Assembly (NCBI GenBank): GCA_017454745.1
Contig: JAFTCL010000071.1
Span: 1-64,000 of the forward strand
DNA from: Kiritimatiellia bacterium
Lineage (GTDB): Bacteria > Verrucomicrobiota > Kiritimatiellia > RFP12 > UBA1067
Direction of reading: 5' to 3'
DNA: 64,000 nt
Below the pieces are notes generated by a model. That model did not search any database. It was not told where the DNA came from and was given only the letters and a program-made list of their open reading frames with translations. The first letter of the stretch is position 1; the number at the start of each line of letters is the position of its first letter. This document shows, piece after piece, positions 48,995 to 58,400 of the stretch. The position numbers and the translations under genes are program-made.

Positions 48995-50535
48995 TTTAAC
49001 GGCGCGCAATTAATATGCGATCTGATCAGCCGCCGACGGTACTCCGCCGCACGGTCGGAAAATTCCGAAAAGTCGCGTTTCGCGGGATTGGGATATGTCC
49101 ACAACACCTCCGCGAGCGCAAAACCGCGCGGCCACAATTTCCACTCCATGTCATAGCGGTTCCAGGTGTGCGATGTCCAGTTGCAGCACTGCCCGCCAAT
49201 GACATTATCCCGCGCCGATTCCTCCACACCCGTCAACGGATCGAACTGATAGACGCGGACAAGCGGCAAGTTTCCGCCAATGTAGATATAGGGGTCCTCG
49301 GACAACCCCTGCCGATAGTCGAAGTAGCAGTGCGAGGTTGGACAACGGACGATCTCATACCCTTTGTTTGCCGCCAACGCGCCCGCGCCGTGATTACGCC
49401 AACACATACCCATCGTTGTCTTGGGAAGCATGGCGGTGAATGCGTTGCCTTGCGCGTTTTGGTTGGCGGAATCCACGAAAATCTCGTCCCAACCGATCGT
49501 GCGGCGGCCTTTCTTCGCAAGGTACTCCACAAAGTGCCGCGTCAGCCACGGTTGGATTTCTTCCACTCCCCGCAGCCCCTCCCGCTCTATAAAAGCTTGG
49601 CATTTCGGACAAGTCTTCCACATCTTTCGCGGGCACTCGTCCCCTCCGATGTGTATAACCTCGGATGGGAAGAGTTCGCAAACGTAGTCAAGAACCTTCT
49701 CAACGAACCGAATCGCCTCGGGATTGCCAACGCACATCACTTCGTTCAGCACCCCGCGTGACACGGGCTGGCGATTGCGTTTGTATATCTCCTCCGGATG
49801 GCAAGCGAACTCGGGATAGGCGCAGAGCACGCAAAGAAAATGACCGGGAAACTCAATCTCCGGAACAACCGTAATATGCCGCGCTTTGGCGTAGGCCAGA
49901 ATTTCTTTCACATCATTTGCGGTGTAGTAGAACGGCCCCACCTTCTCGCCGAAGGTGCGCGGCTTCTGGTCGTTGCGGGTGATCCATTCGTCGCCGGATT
50001 TAACCAATTCCGGAAATTCGGGAATCTCCAATGTCCAGGACTGGTCATCGGTAAGATGCCAATGAAACACATTAAACTTGAACCATGACATTTGCTCAAG
50101 GGTTCGCTTGACAACCTCTTTACCAAAAAAGTGCCGAGCGTCATCGAAGTGGACACCCCGCCATCTGAATTTAGGAGAGTCTTTAATTTCCAGGCAAGGA
50201 TAAACCTTGCACTTTTCTTTAGCGTCGTAACGCCCGCAATGGAACAGCGTCATATTCGCGTAGTACGCGCCCGCATCATCCGAATGGCGGATCGTCACGC
50301 CGTTGGTGGTGACAGAAAGCTCGTACCCTTCGGGCGGGATGGACGAAAACCTCACAAGCTTAGGCGGTTTACGCGCCCAGCACTCACCTCCCGTGACGGT
50401 CATTTCCCGTGGCGCGGGGATAATGGTAGCCGTTGGGGGCGGAGCTGCAAAAACCGTAACCACCGCCAGCGCAACCGCGAAGGAAACGAGACAACGAACG
50501 CGGTTCAGTTTATCATGCGTTTTCCCTGTTGCCAT
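48991..50535 (-). CDS. Secreted beta-N-acetylhexosaminidase (GH20)
   Basis: 514 aa with a signal sequence (CLVSFAVALAVVTVFAAPP). An N-terminal GH20b-like domain (IIPAPREMTVTGGE) leads to the catalytic barrel: WRGVHFDDARHFF, FNVFHWHLTDDQSWTLEI, HITVVPEIEFPGH, and the catalytic Asp-Glu pair in VIHIGGDECP; C-terminal strands include RTIGWDEIF and MGMCWRNHG. It removes terminal N-acetylglucosamine or N-acetylgalactosamine from glycans such as mucin, using substrate-assisted catalysis. A small CPKCQ knuckle after the catalytic pair is present. Lies 39 bp after the RNase Y gene, on the same strand. Confidence 0.93.
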   Translation of the reverse strand: MATGKTHDKLNRVRCLVSFAVALAVVTVFAAPPPTATIIPAPREMTVTGGECWARKPPKLVRFSSIPPEGYELSVTTNGVTIRHSDDAGAYYANMTLFHCGRYDAKEKCKVYPCLEIKDSPKFRWRGVHFDDARHFFGKEVVKRTLEQMSWFKFNVFHWHLTDDQSWTLEIPEFPELVKSGDEWITRNDQKPRTFGEKVGPFYYTANDVKEILAYAKARHITVVPEIEFPGHFLCVLCAYPEFACHPEEIYKRNRQPVSRGVLNEVMCVGNPEAIRFVEKVLDYVCELFPSEVIHIGGDECPRKMWKTCPKCQAFIEREGLRGVEEIQPWLTRHFVEYLAKKGRRTIGWDEIFVDSANQNAQGNAFTAMLPKTTMGMCWRNHGAGALAANKGYEIVRCPTSHCYFDYRQGLSEDPYIYIGGNLPLVRVYQFDPLTGVEESARDNVIGGQCCNWTSHTWNRYDMEWKLWPRGFALAEVLWTYPNPAKRDFSEFSDRAAEYRRRLIRSHINCAPLK

Positions 50536-50574
50536 GGAATCATCCTTTCCCGAAAAACAATGAAAACGCCATAA

Positions 50575-52152
50575 CTAGCGGGCATATTCAATACAGCGGG
50601 TCTCGCGGACGACGATTACCTTAATCTGTCCGGGGTACTGCATCGAAGTTTCAATCTTCCGGCTTATGTCGCGCGCCATCAGCATGGCGTCATTGTCGCT
50701 GACCTGACCGGGATCGACAATCACCCTGACTTCGCGACCCGCCTGAACGGCATAAGTTTTCTTTACCCCGCGGAAACTGTTGGCAATTCCCTCAAGATCC
50801 TGCAAACGCTGGATGTAGATTCCGGTGGTCGCCATGCGAGCTCCGGGGCGGGAACTGGAGATGGCGTCCGCCGCCGAACATAGCACGGCATACAACGACT
50901 CGGCGGGCACGTCTTCATGGTGCGCCGCCACCGCGTTAACCACCAGATCGTTCTCGCCCTGCCGCTTCAGGAAGTCCGCTCCGATGGAAGCGTGGCCACC
51001 CTGGAATTCGTGATCAAGCGCCTTGCCGATGTCGTGGAAAAGGCCGATCCGACGGGCAACCGCCGGATCGATTCCCAACTCGCCCGCCATCATCCCCATC
51101 AGATTTGCCACTTCAATCGAATGCCGCAGCACGTTTTGTGTGTAGCTGGTACGGAAACGCAACCGACCCAAAGTACGAAGAATCTCCGATGGGACATTTT
51201 GCACCTGAGCCTCAAACGCCGCGCTTTCACCCGCCTCGAAAAGCGTCTTTTCCATCGCGTCGGTAACTTCTTTAACCACCTCCTCGATACGGCCGGGATG
51301 AATTCTGCCGTCAGCAATAAGCTGCTCCAAAGCCTGCTTGGCGATTTCCCGGCGGATGGGGTCAAATGACGAGATGACTACCGCCTCAGGCGTCTCGTCA
51401 ATAAGCATATTGACCCCGGTAAGCGATTCCAGCGCCCGGATGTTGCGCCCTTCGCGTCCGATAATCCGCCCTTTCACGTCATCGCTGGGGATGTTTACGG
51501 TACTGGTCATCACCTCGTAAGCGTGCGACACGGAATAACGCTGGATGGCGGCGGTGACAATCCGCTTGGCCTCGCGGTCCGCGGTGTCGCGGGCATATTC
51601 CTGCGCCCGCTTAATAAGAATCCCGGCTTCCGAGCGTACTTCCGCTTCCGCACGATCGTACAATTCCTGGCGCGCCTCGTCTCGCGTCATCTCGGCGAGT
51701 TGCTGCAAGCGAGTCTCCGCATCGGCAAGCAGTTGCTTGGTTTTGCCCTGCATCGCGGCGAGGTCTTCCGACTTCTGCTGGTTCTCTTCGCGCTTTTTCG
51801 TGGCGGCGGCGTCTTTCTGTTCAACCTGCTCGGCACGCTTATCAAGGTTTTCCTCGCGCTGGGTCAACCGGGCCTCGATGTCGTCCAATTCCTTGCGCCG
51901 CGCCTTGGTACTGCGCTCAAACTCTTCCTTGGCCTTAACCACCTCGGCACGGGCGAGAATGTCGGCTTCCTTAAGCCGGTTTTTTACCTCGCTTTCCGCC
52001 TCCTCAAGTTTCCATTTAGCCTGTTTTTCAATAGCATCGGCCTGCCATCGCCCGATCAGCCCGCGCAACGCATAACCGCCCAACACGCCGGCCAAACCGA
52101 AAAGCAGCCCGACCGTCGCGTCGCTAACATCGTACCAAGTGAAACTCGTCAT
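50575..52152 (-). CDS. rny: Ribonuclease Y
   Basis: 525 aa. N-terminal membrane helix (VGLLFGLAGVLGGYALRGLI), a long charged coiled coil (about 40-200), a KH domain (PSDDVKGRIIGREGRNIRAL) and an HD domain (FHDIGKALDHE, AVAAHHEDV). An endoribonuclease that starts mRNA decay at the membrane. The full GXXG and HD motifs are intact. Placed between two secreted glycosidase genes, with a 16-bp gap to the GH2 gene upstream. Confidence 0.96.
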   Translation of the reverse strand: MTSFTWYDVSDATVGLLFGLAGVLGGYALRGLIGRWQADAIEKQAKWKLEEAESEVKNRLKEADILARAEVVKAKEEFERSTKARRKELDDIEARLTQREENLDKRAEQVEQKDAAATKKREENQQKSEDLAAMQGKTKQLLADAETRLQQLAEMTRDEARQELYDRAEAEVRSEAGILIKRAQEYARDTADREAKRIVTAAIQRYSVSHAYEVMTSTVNIPSDDVKGRIIGREGRNIRALESLTGVNMLIDETPEAVVISSFDPIRREIAKQALEQLIADGRIHPGRIEEVVKEVTDAMEKTLFEAGESAAFEAQVQNVPSEILRTLGRLRFRTSYTQNVLRHSIEVANLMGMMAGELGIDPAVARRIGLFHDIGKALDHEFQGGHASIGADFLKRQGENDLVVNAVAAHHEDVPAESLYAVLCSAADAISSSRPGARMATTGIYIQRLQDLEGIANSFRGVKKTYAVQAGREVRVIVDPGQVSDNDAMLMARDISRKIETSMQYPGQIKVIVVRETRCIEYAR

Positions 52153-52168
52153 AACGCCGCCCTAAAAA

Positions 52169-54772
52169 TCAATATGTCTGCCGCAAATGTTTCACCTGCA
52201 ACGCCGCCTTGAACTGATCGAACGTGCAATCACCCTTCGGCGTAAAAGTGAGCGTAACAGGCGCCCCGGGATAAAGCGTGAAACTGTTGTCGCTAAACTC
52301 GCCGCGGATGCCGGCGACATTCGCCCACACGAAAAACGCCGGCTTGTCGGTGGTGAGGGTAACCGTCCATTTCCCGTTACGGTCGGCAACCGACGCGTCC
52401 ACCCGCGCCGTTTCAATCGGGCAGCGCTTGTAGTAGTTGAACATATACTCGTTGCGGTATTTGGTCTTAACGCCGTTGACCGTGGCGTTGATTTCCAGAC
52501 CAAGGAACCGGTCAACCCGCTCGCCAACGTTGCCGAACTCGCTGCTTTGGCAAGTCCGCAACAACGTGGCCGAACGCGGCGGCAGCTGGTAGGCGTAATT
52601 GCGGACCGCCGCCTTTTTCCCGCCAAAGGTCCAAACCGTGCACTGAATGTCGGACAGCACCGCCTGATTGGCATCGTTGACGGCCCAAATCTCGATTTCA
52701 TCGTCATCACCCAACTCGCCGTCCGGTACGGTTTTCGGCTTCTTGTCGCCCTTGCGTCCCGAAGGAACCGCCATCACCGCCAGCGGGGCATAAAAACGTT
52801 TGGCGTGGTATTGCAAATGTTTCCATTTGCCGCCGTATTCAATGCTTGACCAAGAAGCGACCGGCCAGTTGTCATCCAACTGCCAAAACAGGGTGCCCAT
52901 GCAACGGGGTTGCAGATGCCGCCAGGCTTCAACCGCCGTCTTAATCGCCATCGCCTGCTGAACCTGGGAAAGATACAGGATATTCTCGGTGCCCTGCGGG
53001 AACCGGAAGTACCTTGACATGGTTTCGAGAATACGGGTGTTACCGCCCACGTTTTTCTGGTGGTATTCGAAATCCGGCGCGGTTGGATTTAGCTGGTCTG
53101 GACTGCAGAAGGTGGCTGCCACCTCCGGCGAGGACAGCGACTGGTATCCAAACTCCGAACAGAAACGCGGCTTGATGTTGTAGTAGGCCGAGAAATTTTT
53201 GTTCTCGTGCCAGACTGTCCAATAATGCATATCACCCTTGGCGTCATTGTGCCAGCCGTCGCTGAAATCCCCCGGGCCGGCGCAGGGCGACGACGGCCAG
53301 AAGATGCGGGAGGGATCAAGCTCCGCCACAATCTCGGACATCATGTTATTCAGACGGTCGTATGCAATCAGGTACATATCGCGGTTGCGCCGGCTGGAAT
53401 CAAACCAGCCGAGTGCGCCGATACACTCGTTATCGCCGCACCAAATGGCGATAGAGGCATGGTCGCGCAAGCGGCGCAGCTGGTGGTTAAGCTCGGCCTT
53501 GACCTCGCCCAAGAATTCTTTGTCAGCCGGATACAGGGAACAGGAGAACATGAAGTCATGCCAAATCAACAGCCCTTTTTCATCGCACAGCTCGTAGAAA
53601 CAGTCGTTTTCAAACTGTCCCCCGCCCCACAACCGGACCATGTTCATGTTCGCATCGGCGGCGGAGCTAAGCAAGTCGTTATAACGCTCAAAGGTCTGAC
53701 GGTTTTGGAAGGCGTCGCACGGAATCCAGTTGGCCCCTTTGCAAAAAACGTCAACCCCGTTAACGCGGAAGATCATGCTCATGCCGTCCTTGTCATCGTA
53801 CCGGTCTTTTTTATTGACGACCTCCAGGGAACGCAAACCTATCTTGCGCTGCAAAAACGATTCCCCTACCCGAACCCGCAACGGGTAAAGCGCGGATTCG
53901 CCGTAACCGTTCGGCCACCAGAGTTTGGGATTCTGGACCGGCAGGGTAACCGAAACACAGTTTTTGCCGGGCGTCAAAGTTACCGGGCGTTCTCGTTTCA
54001 ACTCACCCAGCTCAACGGCCAATGTGGTTTCGCCGCCAGCCGGAGAGGTAACCTCAACATTTACGACCACCATGCACAGACCCGGAGTATGCTGTTGGTC
54101 GCAAGTAACATAATCAATACAAGCGGTGTCATAGGCTATAATTTCGGTCTTACCGCAAAAGCCGGTAATCATTTGCGACAATCCCCAATCCCAGCCGCCG
54201 TGGCACGTGGGTTTGCGGATAAGGTTTATGTTCGGCACCAAACCGTTGTCGCAAAGCGGAATCTCGTGGGACAGCAGCTCCGCCCGGCGCTTGCTTTCCT
54301 CCTCGGAGGAACGGAACACGGCGGTAATGCGATTGTTGCCGACCCGCAACTCCGGTTTTAGATCAAACTCATAGCGACGGAAACGGTTGCCGGTTTTACC
54401 GACCAACTTGCCGTTCACGCTGATTTCGCAAAAAGTGTCAACATCCTCCAGCCGCAAAACCACCGCCTTGTGCCGCAACAACGCCTCCGGCACATCAAAG
54501 GTCCGCTCAACGACCCAATCTTTTTGCCCCACCCACTGGGTCTTCAGCTCGTTTTGCCCGAAAAACGGATCCGGAATGCGGCCGGCCTTGAACAGGGCCG
54601 AATGTACCCCGCCGGGAATATCCATCGTAACCGCGGGACTGGCGGAATCATCCGCTTGGCGCAGCGTCCATTCTCCGGCCAGATTAATCCGGTCAGCGGT
54701 GGTACACACTTCCGCCCGGACGCAAATACCGAACATAACGATCAAAGCAGCGACTAGTGTCAATTTCTTCAT
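52169..54772 (-). CDS. Secreted beta-mannosidase-like GH2
   Basis: 867 aa with a signal sequence (KLTLVAALIVMFGICVRA). The sugar-binding N-terminal domain includes INLAGEWTLRQADD, IPGGVHSALFKAG and RRYEFDLKPELR. The barrel has FCKGANWIPCDAF, NMNMVRLWGGGQFE, SIAIWCGDNECIGALGW (acid/base Glu) and PRFCSEFGYQSLSSPE (nucleophile Glu). The GGVHSAL/KGANWIP/WCGDNE set is typical of GH2 beta-mannosidases, which release mannose from the non-reducing ends of beta-mannosides. Probably co-transcribed with the small gene upstream from promoter 55372-55401. Confidence 0.92.
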   Translation of the reverse strand: MKKLTLVAALIVMFGICVRAEVCTTADRINLAGEWTLRQADDSASPAVTMDIPGGVHSALFKAGRIPDPFFGQNELKTQWVGQKDWVVERTFDVPEALLRHKAVVLRLEDVDTFCEISVNGKLVGKTGNRFRRYEFDLKPELRVGNNRITAVFRSSEEESKRRAELLSHEIPLCDNGLVPNINLIRKPTCHGGWDWGLSQMITGFCGKTEIIAYDTACIDYVTCDQQHTPGLCMVVVNVEVTSPAGGETTLAVELGELKRERPVTLTPGKNCVSVTLPVQNPKLWWPNGYGESALYPLRVRVGESFLQRKIGLRSLEVVNKKDRYDDKDGMSMIFRVNGVDVFCKGANWIPCDAFQNRQTFERYNDLLSSAADANMNMVRLWGGGQFENDCFYELCDEKGLLIWHDFMFSCSLYPADKEFLGEVKAELNHQLRRLRDHASIAIWCGDNECIGALGWFDSSRRNRDMYLIAYDRLNNMMSEIVAELDPSRIFWPSSPCAGPGDFSDGWHNDAKGDMHYWTVWHENKNFSAYYNIKPRFCSEFGYQSLSSPEVAATFCSPDQLNPTAPDFEYHQKNVGGNTRILETMSRYFRFPQGTENILYLSQVQQAMAIKTAVEAWRHLQPRCMGTLFWQLDDNWPVASWSSIEYGGKWKHLQYHAKRFYAPLAVMAVPSGRKGDKKPKTVPDGELGDDDEIEIWAVNDANQAVLSDIQCTVWTFGGKKAAVRNYAYQLPPRSATLLRTCQSSEFGNVGERVDRFLGLEINATVNGVKTKYRNEYMFNYYKRCPIETARVDASVADRNGKWTVTLTTDKPAFFVWANVAGIRGEFSDNSFTLYPGAPVTLTFTPKGDCTFDQFKAALQVKHLRQTY

Positions 54773-54793
54773 AACGACTCCTTCGATAAAAAA

Positions 54794-55330
54794 TCACTGG
54801 CCCGAGAACTCCGTGTGACCAAACCCAAAGATGTGTCGGTAGTTTAAATCAGCCTTAAGCGTGCCCTGCGGGCTGAAAACCAAGTCAAACGTCGCGCTAC
54901 CGGGATGCGCGATAAAGAAAACGCGGGTAGGGAAATGATTGCCGTTGGTCCACGCCCCGGAGGCGTCGTATAGCTGTTTTCCGCAATGGTAAGTATGGCG
55001 GTCGCGCGGGTTATCCGGCTCAAGCTGTATCTCGCCATCGACCCAGCAACCGTGGACAATGTTCAATTTCTGCAAACCAAACGGCGTGTCGATTTCCAGC
55101 GTCCAACCCTGCTCCGCAGGACGAATAGTCAACGATGCGGAACGCTTGTTCAGTTCCTCGTCTGCTGCCGGATCGGCTGGCAGCGCGGTGTCGCGCATTT
55201 CCGGCAACAGTATCCGACAACGCAGAACCGCACGGGCGGACAACCCCTGCGCCTCAGGGGCGGACGATTCCATTTCCGCGAAACCGACCGCCGCCGCTAA
55301 AACAACCGTTAACCCTAAAACCGTTTTCAT
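54794..55330 (-). CDS. Hypothetical secreted protein upstream of beta-mannosidase
   Basis: 178 aa from ATG 55330 (AAGGTG upstream). Signal peptide (MKTVLGLTVVLAAAVGFAE), then a beta-rich domain: SARAVLRCRILLPEMRDT, ASLTIRPAEQGWTLEIDTPF, CWVDGEIQLEPDNPRDR, HFPTRVFFIAHPGSATFDLV. No family recognised. It has three cysteines that could form a disulfide. The strong promoter just upstream and the 21-bp gap to the GH2 gene suggest that it is the lead gene of that operon and may assist glycan processing outside the cell. Confidence 0.7.
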   Translation of the reverse strand: MKTVLGLTVVLAAAVGFAEMESSAPEAQGLSARAVLRCRILLPEMRDTALPADPAADEELNKRSASLTIRPAEQGWTLEIDTPFGLQKLNIVHGCWVDGEIQLEPDNPRDRHTYHCGKQLYDASGAWTNGNHFPTRVFFIAHPGSATFDLVFSPQGTLKADLNYRHIFGFGHTEFSGQ

Positions 55331-55371
55331 AACCGCACCTTCAAAACAGCCAAACCACAAATAACAACATA

Positions 55372-55401
55372 ATCATACCACATTTTAATCCAGAATGTCA
55401 A
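55372..55401 (-). promoter_or_regulatory. Near-consensus promoter of the beta-mannosidase operon
   Basis: Minus strand TTGACA (55401-55396), 18-bp spacer, TATGAT (55377-55372), about 42 bases before the start codon. Confidence 0.75.
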
Positions 55402-55458
55402 AGCGGATGACAAAGTTGCTATCTGCGGTTTTGGAGCAGAATGAAATGGAGGTTGCGA

Positions 55459-58400
55459 TTACCAAAGGAACATCATCGTCCCGCTGGGATAAACCAACAG
55501 CAAATCATTCCCGTTTATCACCAGCTGCCAAGGTTCTCCTTCCGGCAACCCCTCAAGCGTAACTTTGTCGAGGGAACCTTCAACGCCTTGGGCGGTGCTG
55601 GCGATAACGAATCGACCGCTTTTGCCAAACAGCGCGTTGTTACTGACCGAAATCTTCAGCCCGGCGCCTATGATCAGCTTGCCGTTGCTGACCGTAAGGT
55701 GATCTCCGTCCAATAGATTCTGCGCGTCAACGTGCATCGTTCCAGACAGTGAGATGCTACCGTTGCCGATTTCGCCGGTCGCGTCAAGGTTCTTGAAGCT
55801 GGCGGTCGTGACGCCGAAGAAATTGACGCTAGCGCCTTTAGCGATGCTCACGCGGGTGTCATCGAGCACAAAAGCGGAATCCTTCGGATCGAGCGAAGTG
55901 GTAAAGAGCGAACCGTCACCCGGATCAGACGGAACGGTGAAATATTCGGCGTTGTTTATCCCGCGCCCTTGGAAGTCAATCGCGAAGCCGTGGTTGCCGA
56001 ACGCCCCGGCCGGTCCCGCGCCGCCGCCGCCCTGCCCGAAACGAGCCTCAAAAGCGTGTGCGCCGGGCGACAGCGTAACATTCTTCATGCTGACGTCATT
56101 CCAAGTGCTGTTGTTAAGCACGGTTTCCCCATCGATCTTTAACAGGACATTATCGTCAAAACACTCGGCGAAAGTCCACGTCACATCGGAATCCTCGCGA
56201 TTCCAAATGTAACCGTTGTATATGGCGGTAGTGTTATCCGTCCAACCGCTGGTGGTGTTCGCTTTAAACGTGGACAGCACCACTCCCTGCTGCGGATTGA
56301 CGTCCGTCACATTGAACGATCCGGATAGCACCCCCTCATAAAGCCCGGCGCCGCTGTTAAGCACATTCAATATACCGGACTTAATCTCAACCGTGCCGGA
56401 TTCCTCCACGCCAACGGTGGTAAACAATGTATCAAGATTTTCGTAATCCTCCAGTTTCGTGAAATTCGCCAGCGTTTTCTCACCGCGCCCCTGGAAGTCA
56501 ATCGCGAATCCCAATCCGGCGGCTTTCCACTCCACGCCGTCCGGATCCCCGGTAGAAGTGGAAGGCCCGGCACCGCCGCTGCCCTGCCCGAACCGCACTT
56601 CAAAAGTATGGGCGCCAGGACTCAATGTAACATTTTTCAACACCATGGAAGACCACACGGTGTCACGAAGCACCGTCTCGCCGTCGATGTCAACCCGCAC
56701 ACTGTCGTCGAACCACTCGGCGAAAGTCCACGTCACATCTTCCTCACTGCGGTTCCAGATGTAACCGGTGTATATCCAGGTGGTGTTGTCCGTCCAACCG
56801 TCATTGCTGTTGCCCATCGCCGGGGAAGCGGTTATCGCGACTGCAGGGTTCGGGTCAGTCTCGTTGAACGCACCGGAGACCAATCCGGCGTAAAGGCCGG
56901 AAACGGGTTTCGGTTTTACGGCCATAACGGTATTGTTCAACGATGCCACGTCATCGCCATCCTTCACAAACCCGCCGCAAATCAGGTTCAGGTTGTTGAT
57001 CGAGCCGGAGGTGACATTAACCACGCCGGCCGTAACGGAAAGGTTGTTGCCCTGCAGCACTCCGCCTTCCACCGCGATGTCGTTGCCGCCGGGGAATGCG
57101 CCCGCCGCCGCCAGCGATAACGTGCCGGCCTTAGTCCTGACCTCGCCGCCAAAAGTGTTGGCGGCGGTCAATGCTAAAGTGCCATCGCCGATTTTAGTGA
57201 TGCCGCCCGACGTGCCGTTAACGCCGATTGCGGCAGTACCGGTATATACGTTAGTCCAACCGCCATTAGCCATGGTGATCGTCGGGACACCGGTGTATCC
57301 GGTGCCGGGCGAAGTGATCTTAACCCCGGTAATCTTACGGGTTGAGGAATCGAAAAGTGCCACCGCACTGGCGCCGACACCGCCGCCGCCGGAGATGGTT
57401 ATGTCAGGGGGACCGAGATAATCGCCCATTCCGTCCGGGATGGTAAGCATCATTATCCCGTTACCCTCGGGCTTCAACAACGGCACCGCCGCAGTGCAAT
57501 TCACGCCGGACGGAACATCAAACGTCGCGCCGCCATTGTAGATGGTCACCGCATTCGGCGCGTTAACGCCGGTTTTGAACAAATCGGTGGTGTCAGTCTT
57601 GGCACGGTAAGTGCCGCCGCCGAAGTTTACGTAAGCCACCGCAGTCTCGCTGTTATCACCGCTGCAACTCGGACGCGCCGTAATCGTTTTTGCCTCAAAC
57701 ACGCCCTGATTGAGATTCAGGATCGCGGTGTGATTGGTGCGGTTGGCGATATTGAAATCATCGCGGACATACGTGTATGCGTCCGGCCCGTCAATCGTCC
57801 AAAACGTGGTGCCGCCGCGGGTGTTGTCCCATTCGCCCATCTGGACATTGGTAAGCACGCGGAAAACGCCGCCGTCCTGATAGATTATGCCCTTGCCGCC
57901 GCCCGCGCCGCGGCAAAGCGCCAACCGCCCGGTGTGTTCGGTGTTCTGCTCAAACTCGCCGCCGTGCTGCACCAGATAACCGACGGACGACGCCCCGGTG
58001 CCGCCGACTTGCGAATACCCCATGTATTCCAGCCTGCCGCCGTTCAACTCATGGTATCCGTAACCGTTAAGACCGAGCCGGATGTCATTTCCGGCACCGC
58101 CGCTGTTTACCAAGTTTCCACCGTTCTGGTAGATCGCGCCCTGGGAATAATTGCCGCCCGCCACCGTAACCTTATTGCTGATCAGCGAATCGCCGGAAAC
58201 CTTCATGATGGCGCGGGAATTGGCCGCACTCGCTACGCACAGCCACCCTGAGGCCACACTGGCTTCCAATTGCTCGGTGGTGACCAGTGTTGCATTGTCA
58301 ACATTAATGAATGCGGTACTGTTAGCCACATCACCCACCGTAAAGTCGTGGCCGGAAGCATATCCCATCAGGATTTTCGTTCCGTTGCCGATGTTAAACG